This document shows positions 54,133-63,858 of a stretch of 64,000 nucleotides of DNA, piece by piece; position 1 is the stretch's first letter, and every line of letters begins with the position of its first letter. The stretch lies in contig JAILXV010000001.1 of NCBI GenBank assembly GCA_045430285.1, positions 496,001 through 560,000 on the forward strand, given 5' to 3'. Under the pieces are notes generated by a model that made no database searches, was not told the DNA's origin, and worked only from the letters and a program-made list of their open reading frames with translations. The DNA is from Agarilytica sp045430285. Its GTDB lineage: Bacteria; Pseudomonadota; Gammaproteobacteria; Pseudomonadales; Cellvibrionaceae. The position numbers were made by a program, and so were the translations under genes.

Positions 54133-55172
54133 ATCAGTCATTAGTCCCCGTCGATTATGCGACGCGTTTACTAGCCCGCGCAAAACAGTCTGGCTGCAAC
54201 ATTAATGAATTGCTGGATGGTGTTGGTTTATCTACAGAATATTTTGATTCGCGAACGGAATTCCCTGCATTAAAATATGGTGAGCTTTATCAGCAAGTCA
54301 TGCGATATACCCAAGATGAGTGGTTCGGGATTTTTGCCGAAGGCAAGGTGCCGTTAGGGGCTTTTCGTTTGATGTGTTTAACCTTGCTGAGTTGTTCTGA
54401 CTTAAAGCAAGCAACGATTCGTGCTGGCGAGTTTGCAGAAATTTGCCGTGGCTTAATGGTGCGCTATCTGCTTTCCGTAGAGCACGACGTGGTGACACTT
54501 GCTTTAAATCCGTCACGCTCCTTGGCTTTATCGGAATTTGAACGCAAGATTAAAAGTGCGACGCCAGATAGCTTAATAGCGTCTTTGATGATGTGGCACC
54601 GCTTGTCTGAATGGCTCATTGGTATGGAAATACCAATTGTGAAGATGACGGTGACGTTTTCAGCACCCCAAGAGCAGGCCTTGTTAGATATGCGCAATAT
54701 CAAACATGTTGAGTATGACGCACTGCAAAACTCTGTCAGTTACGACCCAAAATTTCTGGAATATCCTATCGTACAAAATCAAGACGCGTTGATGGCGTTT
54801 TTGCGTACAGCACCTTATCGTTTGGTTACGGAAGATCCCGCTCATGTGAGTACAGTTGATAAAGTGAGGAATATATTAAAACGGGATGTGAGTGGGAATA
54901 TGCCGTCGGCAGAAGCGGTCGCCTCTCAACTCAATGTTTCCGTCACCACGTTGCGTCGCCAGCTTCAAAAGGATCAAACATCGTATCAAAAACTAAAAGA
55001 TGAATGTCGCATGGAAGCCGCGTTTCATTATTTGGGATGCTTTGATCTTTCTAATACTATGATTGCCGAAATGCTAGGTTTTGATGAGCCCAGTGCCTTT
55101 TTTCGTTCATTTAAGAAATGGACGGGGAAAACACCAGGTGAATATCGAGCGACGATTCAGCAAGATCATTAG
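54129..55172 (+). CDS. AraC family transcriptional regulator
   Basis: A 347-residue regulator with an N-terminal ligand-binding region of the OruR/ArgR-like type (LLDGVGLSTEYFDSRTEFPALKYGELYQ) and a C-terminal AraC double helix-turn-helix (about 240-347). The HTH is visible in VASQLNVSVTTLRRQLQKD and in MIAEMLGFDEPSAFFRSFKKWTGKTPGEYR, the classic AraC end. It lies just upstream of the fatty-acid genes and may control them; that is inference from position. It is coupled to the small membrane protein by overlap. After it come 283 bases of non-coding sequence. Confidence 0.92.
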   Translation: MNQSLVPVDYATRLLARAKQSGCNINELLDGVGLSTEYFDSRTEFPALKYGELYQQVMRYTQDEWFGIFAEGKVPLGAFRLMCLTLLSCSDLKQATIRAGEFAEICRGLMVRYLLSVEHDVVTLALNPSRSLALSEFERKIKSATPDSLIASLMMWHRLSEWLIGMEIPIVKMTVTFSAPQEQALLDMRNIKHVEYDALQNSVSYDPKFLEYPIVQNQDALMAFLRTAPYRLVTEDPAHVSTVDKVRNILKRDVSGNMPSAEAVASQLNVSVTTLRRQLQKDQTSYQKLKDECRMEAAFHYLGCFDLSNTMIAEMLGFDEPSAFFRSFKKWTGKTPGEYRATIQQDH

Positions 55173-55455
55173 TTATCGCGTCATAATCTTCCTCATCCCA
55201 GGGCCATACCAATAAGGCTTCTGGCGTGAAAATATTCTTTTTGTGTTGTGTTTCATGCCACATCTTGCTCAATAAAACTCAGACAACGATAACCGCCGGT
55301 CTATTGCCATAACGAGTACAGGGTTTTGGCTGTATTTGCGTTACGATATACGTGAATATGCCCTAAGTTCTTGTTATTCATTATGACGTTTTTGGTAATT
55401 GAAACTAAAATGAAAGGAAGGCCAAATAAGAGCACACATCACTGAGGAAAGCTGT

Positions 55456-57243
55456 ATGTCAGATTACAAAGTCCCTATGCGCGAAATGCAGTTCGTTATG
55501 AACGAAATGCTCAATTTTGAGGCCCATTACGAGCGACTTGGTATGGGTGAAGACGCATCTCCGGATATTGTTGCTGCAATCATGGAAGAAAGTGCCAAGT
55601 TTTCTGAAAATGTGATTGCGCCACTTAACGCCATCGGCGATGAGCAAGGTTGTACCTGGAATGACGGTGACGTGAAGACGCCAGATGGCTTTAAAGAGGC
55701 CTATCAACAATACGTGGAAGCAGGTTGGCCATCGATGACGCACAGTACGGATGTGGGCGGTCAAGGGTTACCCGAGTCCATGGGTACAGTGATGAGTGAA
55801 ATGTACGGCTCAGCAAACTGGTCATGGGCGATGTATCCAGGCTTATCTCACGGGGCTATGAAGACGCTCGAACTACATGGTACAGACGAGCAAAAGCAAA
55901 CTTATCTGACTAAGTTAGTTGAAGGTACATGGACAGGCACCATGTGTTTAACCGAGCCGCATTGCGGCAGTGACTTGGGTATGCTGCGCACCAAAGCAGA
56001 GCCTGCTGACGATGGATCCTACCGTATTAGTGGTACAAAGATTTTTATTTCTGCCGGTGAGCACGATATGGCAGAAAATATTATCCATATCGTACTCGCA
56101 CGCTTACCCGATGCCCCCGAAGGTACAAAGGGCATCTCCTTGTTTGTTGTACCGAAATTTCACCCCGATGCAAGCGGAGAAGTTGGTGACCGGAACACGG
56201 TGAGTTGTGGTTCTCTTGAACATAAAATGGGAATTCATGGAAACGCGACCTGCGTAATGAATTTTGATGATGCGGTTGGCTATTTGATCGGCCCTCCAAA
56301 TCGCGGGCTTAATTGCATGTTCACATTTATGAATACCGCACGTATCGGTACGGCGATTCAAGGCGTCGCCCACGCGGAAGTGGGTTATCAAAAGTCGCTG
56401 GAATACGCGAAAGACCGCACGCAGTTTAGATCACTTTCTGGTCCAAAGAACCCTAACGGCCCAGCAGATCCGATTATCTGGCACGCCGACGTGCGCAGAA
56501 TGTTACTCACACAAAAAGCCTTTTCTGAAGGTGGTCGTATGTTGTTGTATTACGCTGCTCAGTTGGTGGATGTGGAGCATTACAGTAAGAACGAAGACGA
56601 TAAGAATGACGCAAGCGAGTTACTCGCCTTGTTGACCCCAATTGCAAAAGCGTTTTTAACTGAATCGGGATTCGAGTCGGCGAATCTTGGTGTGCAATGT
56701 TTCGGCGGCCATGGATATATTAAAGAGTGGGGTGCAGAACAAAACGTACGAGACTGTCGTATTGCGATGTTGTACGAGGGCACTACCGGTATACAAGCGT
56801 TAGATTTATTAGGCCGCAAGGTATTGATGAGTCAAGGTGAGACGCTAAAACGGTTTACCAAAATTGTGCATAAATTTTGCCAAGCGAATGCTGAAAATGA
56901 AGGGATGGCTGAATTTGTTGCACCACTTGCCGAAGTGAATAAAGAATGGGGTGAGCTGACGATGCATATCGGCTTAACCGCGATGGAAAATCCCGATGAA
57001 GTCAGCGCAGCTAGTGTGGATTATCTGATGTATTCTGGTTATGTGACGCTTGCATATTTTTGGGCGAGAGCCGTTGAAATTGCATTGGCAAACAAAGACT
57101 CAAACGAAGCTGAATTTTATAATAGTAAAATCAAAACAGCGCGCTTTTATTATCAACGAATTTTACCGCGTACAAAAACGTTAGCCGATACTATGAAATC
57201 GGGTGCCGGTAATCTTATGGACTTTGATATTAGCGAAATGTAA
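55456..57243 (+). CDS. acyl-CoA dehydrogenase with C-terminal extension
   Basis: A 595-residue acyl-CoA dehydrogenase. Typical pieces are CLTEPHCGSDLG (FAD/substrate region), GTKIFISAGEHD, FMNTARIGTAIQGVAHAEVGYQ, and QCFGGHGYIKEWGAEQNVRDCRIAMLYEGTTGIQALDLLGRK (catalytic Glu in the YEGTT segment). The last 130 residues match the acyl-CoA dehydrogenase C-terminal extension domain seen in the long bacterial members. It oxidises acyl-CoA to enoyl-CoA; chain length is not shown by sequence. FadD follows. A hairpin (57250-57267) sits after the stop. Confidence 0.93.
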   Translation: MSDYKVPMREMQFVMNEMLNFEAHYERLGMGEDASPDIVAAIMEESAKFSENVIAPLNAIGDEQGCTWNDGDVKTPDGFKEAYQQYVEAGWPSMTHSTDVGGQGLPESMGTVMSEMYGSANWSWAMYPGLSHGAMKTLELHGTDEQKQTYLTKLVEGTWTGTMCLTEPHCGSDLGMLRTKAEPADDGSYRISGTKIFISAGEHDMAENIIHIVLARLPDAPEGTKGISLFVVPKFHPDASGEVGDRNTVSCGSLEHKMGIHGNATCVMNFDDAVGYLIGPPNRGLNCMFTFMNTARIGTAIQGVAHAEVGYQKSLEYAKDRTQFRSLSGPKNPNGPADPIIWHADVRRMLLTQKAFSEGGRMLLYYAAQLVDVEHYSKNEDDKNDASELLALLTPIAKAFLTESGFESANLGVQCFGGHGYIKEWGAEQNVRDCRIAMLYEGTTGIQALDLLGRKVLMSQGETLKRFTKIVHKFCQANAENEGMAEFVAPLAEVNKEWGELTMHIGLTAMENPDEVSAASVDYLMYSGYVTLAYFWARAVEIALANKDSNEAEFYNSKIKTARFYYQRILPRTKTLADTMKSGAGNLMDFDISEM

Positions 57244-57249
57244 TAAAAG

Positions 57250-57267
57250 ACCGGATAGGTTTCCGGT
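57250..57267 (+). other. hairpin after the acyl-CoA dehydrogenase gene
   Basis: ACCGGA (57250-57255) pairs with TCCGGT (57262-57267), with a six-base loop and no T-run. It may weaken transcription into fadD, but it is not a standard terminator. Confidence 0.4.
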
Positions 57268-57370
57268 ATTGAGTGTTTCATCATGTGGACAGGGCGTTGC
57301 GAAATTACTTAGAACGGTGCAGCGTCTGTTCATTCATAATAAAAACCACTGGTGATATGGAGTAACAACT

Positions 57371-58984
57371 TTGGCGACTAGATACAATACATTACTGGAG
57401 CTGCTCGACCACGCCTTCTCAACTTATTCAAAACGGCCTGCATATACCTGTTTAAATCATACCTTATCGTATAGTGAAATAGATGATTTGAGCTTGCGGT
57501 TTGCCAGTTATTTGCATCACGATTTGGGCTTGGAACCAGGTGATCGCGTTGCGATTCAAATGCCCAATATTCTGCAGTATCCAGTCGCTATGTATGGCGT
57601 CATGCGTGCGGGTTTGATTATTGTTAATACCAATCCGTTGTACACCGGTCGAGAATTAAAACATCAGCTAAAGGATTCCGGCGCGAAGGTTTTAGTTGTT
57701 TTGTCTAATGTGGCGAACGTCGCCGCAGAAGTTATCGGAGAGACGGATGTTGAGCATGTTATCGTGACCAATATTGCGGATCTTCATCCTGCACCTAAAC
57801 GCCAGCTCATTAACTTCGCGGTAAAGTATCTAAAGAAAATGGTGCCACCGTATCATTTCAGAAAAAGCGTTAAATTTCGTGACACGATTGAAAAAGCGCC
57901 GCGGGCACTCAAGCAATTTCATGTCACATCAGACTCCTTGTTTGCACTTCAATATACAGGGGGAACGACGGGGGTTTCTAAAGGGGCGATGCTGTCTCAC
58001 GGAAACCTGGCGAGCAACGTATGGCAAATGATCACACATATGCCCGAAGCGTTTAGAGAAGGCAAGGAGGTTTTTATCAACTGCCTGCCTTTGTATCACA
58101 TCTATGCGTTTAATCTACATGGTTTGTGCGCGTTTTCTTATGGCGAGCATAATGTTTTGATTCCAAATCCTCGTGATTTGAAATCAATGGTAGATGCATT
58201 AAAGTCTGTAAAAATGACAGTGTTTGTGGGTATTAATACTTTATATGTAGCGCTGTGCCGCTACGCTCCATTTAAAGATGTCGATTTTTCGGAATTACAT
58301 ATTAGCTCTTCTGGTGGTATGGCCATGACTGAAGACGCGGCTAGAGCTTGGCAGAAGCTTACGGGCTGTAACGTATGCGAAGGCTATGGTTTAACGGAAA
58401 CGTCTCCGGTTGTCTGTGGGAATAAAATTAATAACATTCATCCAGGCACAATTGGTGAAGCCTTAATTGATACCGAAGTGCAGTTGATTGACGACGATGG
58501 GAAGGTTGTGCCAGACGGCGAGGTCGGGGAGCTGTGTGTGCGTGGGCCTCAGGTGATGAAAGGGTATTGGAACCGCGCGGATGAAACCGAGAAAGTGTTT
58601 TCCGAGGACGGTTGGTTTAAAACGGGTGATATGGGCATGTTGTTGGAGAGCAACGTTTACAAGCTAGTCGATCGAAAGAAAGATATGATCATTGTGTCGG
58701 GCTTCAATGTTTACCCCAACGAAGTGGAAGATGTCGTGAGCCAGCATCCAGGAGTCGTCGAAGCTGCGGCCATTGGTATTGAAGATGAACATTCTGGCGA
58801 GGTCGTTAAACTTTTCGTAGTGCCCACGGATAACACGACGACAGAAGACGAAATAAAAGCCTATTGTCGTGAGAATTTAACGGGGTACAAGCGTCCTAAG
58901 GTGATTGAGTTTCGGGATACGCTACCTAAAACGAATGTTGGCAAAATTTTGCGGCGCGAACTGCGCGATTCAGCGACTGCCTAG
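57371..58984 (+). CDS. fadD: long-chain fatty acid-CoA ligase FadD
   Basis: FadD, 537 residues, activates fatty acids to acyl-CoA with ATP. The start is TTG at 57371, with GGAG about nine bases upstream. The AMP-binding motif is YTGGTTGVSKGAM, then GYGLTETSPV, and WFKTGDMG with the later KDMIIVSGFNVYPNEVE, the C-terminal catalytic Lys being in NVGKILRREL. The enzyme is membrane-associated in the family. It follows the acyl-CoA dehydrogenase and precedes a patatin, so it probably activates fatty acids released by lipases. Confidence 0.95.
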   Translation: MATRYNTLLELLDHAFSTYSKRPAYTCLNHTLSYSEIDDLSLRFASYLHHDLGLEPGDRVAIQMPNILQYPVAMYGVMRAGLIIVNTNPLYTGRELKHQLKDSGAKVLVVLSNVANVAAEVIGETDVEHVIVTNIADLHPAPKRQLINFAVKYLKKMVPPYHFRKSVKFRDTIEKAPRALKQFHVTSDSLFALQYTGGTTGVSKGAMLSHGNLASNVWQMITHMPEAFREGKEVFINCLPLYHIYAFNLHGLCAFSYGEHNVLIPNPRDLKSMVDALKSVKMTVFVGINTLYVALCRYAPFKDVDFSELHISSSGGMAMTEDAARAWQKLTGCNVCEGYGLTETSPVVCGNKINNIHPGTIGEALIDTEVQLIDDDGKVVPDGEVGELCVRGPQVMKGYWNRADETEKVFSEDGWFKTGDMGMLLESNVYKLVDRKKDMIIVSGFNVYPNEVEDVVSQHPGVVEAAAIGIEDEHSGEVVKLFVVPTDNTTTEDEIKAYCRENLTGYKRPKVIEFRDTLPKTNVGKILRRELRDSATA

Positions 58985-59081
58985 AGGCGCTTTTAAATGA
59001 GATCGAAGCATAACCTTATTGGCGAAAGTGCCGTTTTCACGCCATACTTATATTAAATAATTTGGTTCAAGTTGCTTCGTT

Positions 59082-60239
59082 ATGTCTACTAATGCACTAA
59101 TTTTATCTGGTGGTGGCGCAAGGGCGTCATATCAGGTGGGTGTGTTAAAGGCGATATCGGATATTCTTCCTCACCTTCATAACCCTTTTCCGATTATTTG
59201 CGGTACGTCAGCGGGCGCGATTAACGCAGCGGCGATGGCGGCGCATCAAGGGGAATTTCGACACGCCGTCGGCGATCTTTCCCACACATGGCGGAGCCTG
59301 GAAATAGAACAGGTGTTTCGAGTGGGCTGGCGGGCTCAAATCGGCGGTGCACTCAAGGTGCTGAGCTCCCTCTTGCACGATGGGGTCGGCAGAGAGCCTG
59401 TGGCACTATTGGATAATACCCCCTTACGTAAATTATTATCTGAAGTCATCTCTTTTGATAACATTCAGCGTCGGGTTGATAAAGGTGAGTTGGAGGCGTT
59501 GTGTATTACCGCCTTAGGATATAACTCAGGGGAATCCGTCAGTTTTTTTCAAGGAAATCCCAATTTACGTGGATGGCGTCGTTATCGAAGGGTTGGGACG
59601 CCGTCAAAAATAAATGTTGACCATCTTCTAGCGTCGTCAGCAATACCTGCTGTATTTCCTACCGTCAAACTTAGTCGTGAATATTTTGGTGATGGTGCGA
59701 TGCGCCAAATGGCCCCCATCAGTTCGGCATTACATCTAGGTGCCGATCGTATTTTAATCATCGGTGTCAGTGGTAACCGGCATGCTGCCAGTAACTGGAA
59801 ATTTAAGAAAGTCCCTCAGCCGAAGCATTCTCCTTCTATCGCACAAATTGTAGGTCAGCTTTTCAATAGTGCGTTTATCGATTCGTTGGAAGGGGATATC
59901 GAGCATTTGGAGCGTGTGAATGATTTACTTAAGCTGGTGAATGATGAGCGATGTGAAAATACAGAGCAATTGAGACCTGTGGAAACCCTGATTATTTCGC
60001 CTTCAAAACCACTCGATAAAATAGCGGGTCGAAAAATTCGTCATATGCCGCCCAGCATGCGCTACTTCATGCGCAGGACAGGCGCAACCGCAAAAGGCGG
60101 CGGTTCAGCCGCTGCAAGTTATCTGTTATTCTCCCACGAATATTGTAATGAATTGATGGAACTCGGTTATCAAGACGCCATGTGGGAGCGTGAAGCAGTT
60201 GAAGCGTTCTTCTCTCCTAAAAATTCAGATAATCAATAA
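59082..60239 (+). CDS. patatin-like phospholipase
   Basis: A 385-residue patatin-like hydrolase. The oxyanion hole is GGGARA (10-15), the nucleophile is S43 in GTSAG, and the dyad Asp is D204 in DGAMRQ. This is a Ser-Asp dyad, as in the family. There is no signal peptide, so it acts in the cytosol or at the inner membrane. It would release fatty acids for the neighbouring FadD. The C-terminal third (from about 260) is helical, with no known added domain. It is about 97 bases after fadD. Confidence 0.93.
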   Translation: MSTNALILSGGGARASYQVGVLKAISDILPHLHNPFPIICGTSAGAINAAAMAAHQGEFRHAVGDLSHTWRSLEIEQVFRVGWRAQIGGALKVLSSLLHDGVGREPVALLDNTPLRKLLSEVISFDNIQRRVDKGELEALCITALGYNSGESVSFFQGNPNLRGWRRYRRVGTPSKINVDHLLASSAIPAVFPTVKLSREYFGDGAMRQMAPISSALHLGADRILIIGVSGNRHAASNWKFKKVPQPKHSPSIAQIVGQLFNSAFIDSLEGDIEHLERVNDLLKLVNDERCENTEQLRPVETLIISPSKPLDKIAGRKIRHMPPSMRYFMRRTGATAKGGGSAAASYLLFSHEYCNELMELGYQDAMWEREAVEAFFSPKNSDNQ

Positions 60240-60348
60240 CATTCAAACGTCGTAAACAGTGTATCCATCTGGCGTGGTTGGCATTGTATCTTCTTCGTTT
60301 TCATCTATATAACGTTAAAAACCTGCCGATACTTGGGGTACCTTACCT

Positions 60349-61611
60349 ATGAAATCTTTTAAGATTGTGATTGCCATTGTGATTGCTATCCCTGTTCTAT
60401 TTGTTGCTCTTGGAACGGTGTTGCCGGCACAAACACACGTGGAACGCGATATCACGATTGATGCACCCCAGGGCGTTGTTTTTTATTTGGTAAGTCAACA
60501 CAAGCAGTTTCAAAAATGGTCTCCTTGGGCAAAAATAGATCCGGCAATGAAGGTGGATTTTTCTGGGCCTGATTTAGGTGTGGGTTCCATGATGACATGG
60601 TCGGGTAATCAAGAAGTGGGTTCGGGCACTTCAGTTTTTACTGAGTATGTGCCGAATAGTCGCGCAGTTACCTCATTAGATTTTGGTCAAATGGGCAGTG
60701 GAATTGCCACATACGACCTTGAACTTGTGGGTACTAACCAAACTAAAATTACCTGGGGTTTTGATACACGGCACCGAAATTTTATCGAAAAATATTTCGG
60801 TTTGATGATGGACGCTATGTTAGGCGCTGTTTACGAAGACGGTTTGGCAGAACTCAAAACCTTAGCAGAGAATTTCGACCCAGTTATTACGGAACGTGTT
60901 AGTTACGAGGTAGAGGGTACAGAGTACCAGGGCTTTCTCGCATACCCCGCAGGCGAGCTCGATCCCATCCCTGGCGTGGTGGTTATCCATGGTTTATGGG
61001 GGCAAACAGTGCACGAACGTCGTCGTGCGAAAATGTTGGCAGAAAGCGGCTATGTTGCGTTTGCATTAGATTTATATGGTGACGGATTAACCACGACGAA
61101 TTTGGAAGATGCAATCAATCTCATGGAGTCTGTCGGGGAAAACTCCAATGTAACGGTGTCTTTATTTGATGCCGCGGTTGAACAATTAGAAAACCACCAC
61201 GGTGTTGATAAAACAAAAGTGGCTGCAGTTGGATACAGTGTTGGCGGTCCTATAGCAATGAATATGGCACGGCGAGGCAAACATTTAATGGGCGTTGCTA
61301 GTTTTTATGGTGGGTTTGGCGGCCTCTCAGATATTGTGGAAACGGCATTTACCCCAGTGATGGTATTTAATGGCGGTGCAGATGAATTTTCTGTTAAGTC
61401 ACAGCGAGTGCTATTTGAGGAACAGCTGACAGAGTCCAATATCCCCTACGAAATCGTTGACTATCCTGATGCGACACACGGTTTTTCTGATCAGGCTTCT
61501 GACGAAATCGCGCAAACTTCAGGAATTGCATTTATTGGGTATAACAAACAGGCTGACGAAGATTCTTGGCAAAAACTAACGCAATTTTTATCTAAGGTTT
61601 TTTATCAATAA
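60349..61611 (+). CDS. SRPBCC domain fused to a dienelactone-hydrolase-like domain
   Basis: A 420-residue fusion. An N-terminal membrane helix or signal (about 4-22) is followed by a SRPBCC lipid-binding domain (about 33-175: IDAPQGVVFYLVSQHKQFQKW and a late GLAELKTLAENFDP). An alpha/beta hydrolase of the dienelactone hydrolase type follows from E182 (GFLAYPAG, VVVIHGLWGQ). The nucleophile is Ser, S297 in GYSVGG, not the Cys of true dienelactone hydrolase; the acid is in GGADEF and the His in DATHGF. The substrate is unknown; the SRPBCC part suggests a hydrophobic ligand. I have not seen this pairing often. It lies among lipid genes. Confidence 0.88.
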   Translation: MKSFKIVIAIVIAIPVLFVALGTVLPAQTHVERDITIDAPQGVVFYLVSQHKQFQKWSPWAKIDPAMKVDFSGPDLGVGSMMTWSGNQEVGSGTSVFTEYVPNSRAVTSLDFGQMGSGIATYDLELVGTNQTKITWGFDTRHRNFIEKYFGLMMDAMLGAVYEDGLAELKTLAENFDPVITERVSYEVEGTEYQGFLAYPAGELDPIPGVVVIHGLWGQTVHERRRAKMLAESGYVAFALDLYGDGLTTTNLEDAINLMESVGENSNVTVSLFDAAVEQLENHHGVDKTKVAAVGYSVGGPIAMNMARRGKHLMGVASFYGGFGGLSDIVETAFTPVMVFNGGADEFSVKSQRVLFEEQLTESNIPYEIVDYPDATHGFSDQASDEIAQTSGIAFIGYNKQADEDSWQKLTQFLSKVFYQ

Positions 61612-61664
61612 TTTATTTCGATTACCGCGAATCAAAAATAAAGTTCTTGGGCTGCGTATTTAGT

Positions 61665-62537
61665 ATGAGAGGGATGTTGACTCACCCAATGCTGCCCGTC
61701 GTAACACTTATTACCACCTGTACGTTCTGGGGCTTAAGCTGGATGCCGCTAAAATACTTTAGCAGTGTCGGTATTGAAGGCCTTTCGTTATTGTTTGTTA
61801 CGCATACTATTCTCGCACTTATTATTTTTCCTTTTGCATTACCTTTTCCAAACCTCTCTGGGCGTGCTGCGTATATTGTTGGTATTGCATTAGCGGGTGG
61901 CATGGGGATTTTTAGCTTCACTTATGCACTGATGTATGGCGATGTCGTACGTGTAATGGTGCTGTTCTATTTGTTGCCCATATGGGGCGTTATTGGCGGC
62001 AGTGTTTTTCTCAAAGAAAAGATAGGCCTGCGGAGAGGATGCGGTGTCGCGATCGCACTGTCCGGTGCATTTTTAATATTGGGCGGCAGTAAAATACTGA
62101 CTTCCCCTCCGACATGGATAGACGGTTTGGCCCTGTTATCGGGCTTTAGTTTTGCGATGAATAACATCCTCTTTCGTGGCGTGGGGCAACTTTGCTTACC
62201 AATGAAGCTCTTCGCGATGTTTGTGGGATGTGCGTTGGTGACAGGGATTCTGATTGCCGTAGGTCTTGAATCTATCCCCTCCTCAGTAACGTCAATTCAC
62301 TGGGGCTTACTGCTTCTCTACACACTCACATGGCTGTTATTTGCTAACTTTGGTTCGCAGTGGGCCGTAGAGCGTATGGAAGCAGGGCGTTCATCCATTA
62401 TCATTATCGTGCAGCTTGTGGCTGCAGTGCTGTCGGCGATGATCGTGGGCGGAGAATATCTTGATCTTTGGGAATGGCTTGGGTGTTTTATGGTGATAGG
62501 CGCGGCCTTGCTTGAAGTGAAACCGGAACACAAATAG
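61665..62537 (+). CDS. EamA/DMT family transporter
   Basis: A drug/metabolite-transporter superfamily protein of about 290 residues with ten hydrophobic segments and two EamA halves. Typical pieces are TFWGLSWMPLKYF near the start and AVLSAMIVGGEYLDLWEWLGCFMVIGAALLEVK at the end. The start is uncertain: ATG at 61665 is used, with no strong binding site; an upstream TTG and a downstream ATG are possible. It probably exports or imports a small metabolite; the substrate cannot be told. It is followed by the heptamer repeat and the convergent solute-binding gene. Confidence 0.88.
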   Translation: MRGMLTHPMLPVVTLITTCTFWGLSWMPLKYFSSVGIEGLSLLFVTHTILALIIFPFALPFPNLSGRAAYIVGIALAGGMGIFSFTYALMYGDVVRVMVLFYLLPIWGVIGGSVFLKEKIGLRRGCGVAIALSGAFLILGGSKILTSPPTWIDGLALLSGFSFAMNNILFRGVGQLCLPMKLFAMFVGCALVTGILIAVGLESIPSSVTSIHWGLLLLYTLTWLLFANFGSQWAVERMEAGRSSIIIIVQLVAAVLSAMIVGGEYLDLWEWLGCFMVIGAALLEVKPEHK

Positions 62538-62606
62538 CGTGAATGAATGATGTGTCGGAGTTTATTAAAACGTTTTCTTTCACTTAATACAGTCGACGAT
62601 AGTATT

Positions 62607-62634
62607 CTCTCATCTCTCATCTCTCATCTCTCAT
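62607..62634. repeat. four tandem copies of CTCTCAT
   Basis: An exact heptamer repeat, four copies, covering the stop codon of the convergent minus-strand gene. Read on the minus strand the unit is GATGAGA; translation stops at the TGA formed at the junction of the first two units. With two or more copies the protein end stays the same, so slippage would not change it. Confidence 0.95.
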
Positions 62635-63397
62635 CCGCGTGGTCGAGGAAATTCAGTGTCGTTTCAACATCTAGGGTGGTGATAATCGCTACTAGTTTAG
62701 TCATTAGTGCTGCTGCATCAGGGAGGCTTTTATTGAGCACGATATAAATAGGGACTTCCTCTAAGATGTCAAAGGTCACTCCGGTTATTGGGTGAGATTT
62801 TTGAATTTCCTCCGACGGGCCTTTGTAGTCCAATAAATAATCAGCACGCTTAACAGCCAACATGGCAAATGCTGACTGGTGGGTATCGGTAGCGTAGTGG
62901 GTAATGTGATTTACAGGGTTGCCGATAAAGTGCTTGAGTTGACCATAGCTGTAGCCGAGCATGGTAATAACACGTTGACCCACCAAATCTTGAGGAGATT
63001 GAACTGGTTCAGCTGAGTCCCATCGATAGACCCTAAGTTCGGTGGTGTAAATGGGGTGCTCGCTAATTATACAGCAATCCTCAAGGGTCGGCGCTTTGAC
63101 TAATAAGGTAAAGTTTACGGTGCCGTTGTTAAGGTTCTGAAAAAGCCTAGCGGCGGGATAGGCGCGGTTTGTCATCTGCCGTCCAGCCAAATCCATCAAC
63201 GCTCCTGCAAGCCTAAGAAGTGGGTTATCCGCTCGACCATACTTATCCAGCTTTTGCGTTAATACGAATTGATCTGGATGGCCATAATGGATGGTTTGGG
63301 CATGGGTATTTGCGTGATACAGCAACGCAACCAGAAATATTTGAGCGAGACCTTGGCGCTTTGTTCTTGTACGTGCTTTGAAGGTGTTACTTTCCAT
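62624..63397 (-). CDS. periplasmic solute-binding (SBP_bac_3-like) protein
   Basis: A 257-residue protein with a signal peptide ending near ANTHA-QTI and a two-lobed periplasmic-binding fold by appearance. Landmarks are NGTVNFTLLVKAPTLEDCCI, PVQSPQDLVGQRVITMLGYSYG (the usual DL-x-G-x-x-V before the second lobe), and DYLLDYKGPSEEI. The ATG at 63397 is used; a GTG nine bases upstream is possible. There are no transporter genes beside it. It could be a sensor or an orphan binding protein. It is convergent with the EamA gene. Confidence 0.78.
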   Translation of the reverse strand: MESNTFKARTRTKRQGLAQIFLVALLYHANTHAQTIHYGHPDQFVLTQKLDKYGRADNPLLRLAGALMDLAGRQMTNRAYPAARLFQNLNNGTVNFTLLVKAPTLEDCCIISEHPIYTTELRVYRWDSAEPVQSPQDLVGQRVITMLGYSYGQLKHFIGNPVNHITHYATDTHQSAFAMLAVKRADYLLDYKGPSEEIQKSHPITGVTFDILEEVPIYIVLNKSLPDAAALMTKLVAIITTLDVETTLNFLDHADER

Positions 63398-63858
63398 GCT
63401 AAGCACTGATGCCAGGAAAAGTGAACGCTTTTTGTTGGTTGAGATTTTTGCGTATGTTCAGAGAGTTCAGAGACCATTTTATTGTAAACATTGGCTTTTT
63501 ACGACGCTCAGGGCACATACACGTCTGTTTACACCCATAGTCTCAAGAAAATATAGCGATTGTACCCAACGAAGTTTTGGGAATGAGTGTTCAGTGTCTC
63601 TATATTAGAATAGCCTTTAATGTCTGTTGCGCAACGCCAACTTCGCGTATGTCGCAGTCTCGAATTTGATAACCCTATCGGCAAAGATGGTTCTCTGGTC
63701 TGGCCTATACACGTGTGGCTTATTTGTGATCCTTTAGACACTTTTTACCTTTTGTTGCGGAAATATTTCAGTCTGTGACCGTGTACGAATCGTGGTGGCG
63801 GGTTTGATGTAAGCTCATAAAAATTACAAAAAAGCAGTAACCAGTGGGCAGACAAGTA
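63398..63858. other. gene-free stretch between divergent genes
   Basis: About 460 bases holding the 5' ends of the divergent solute-binding gene and the last gene. Short open frames here are not convincing. I see no clear promoter, terminator or repeat. Confidence 0.5.

Noticed and set aside
57250..57267. Terminator after the acyl-CoA dehydrogenase gene
   Set aside because: A six-base stem with no T-run; kept only as a hairpin.
63529..63741. Minus-strand 70-codon gene in the last gap
   Set aside because: No ribosome binding site, biased composition and no family resemblance.
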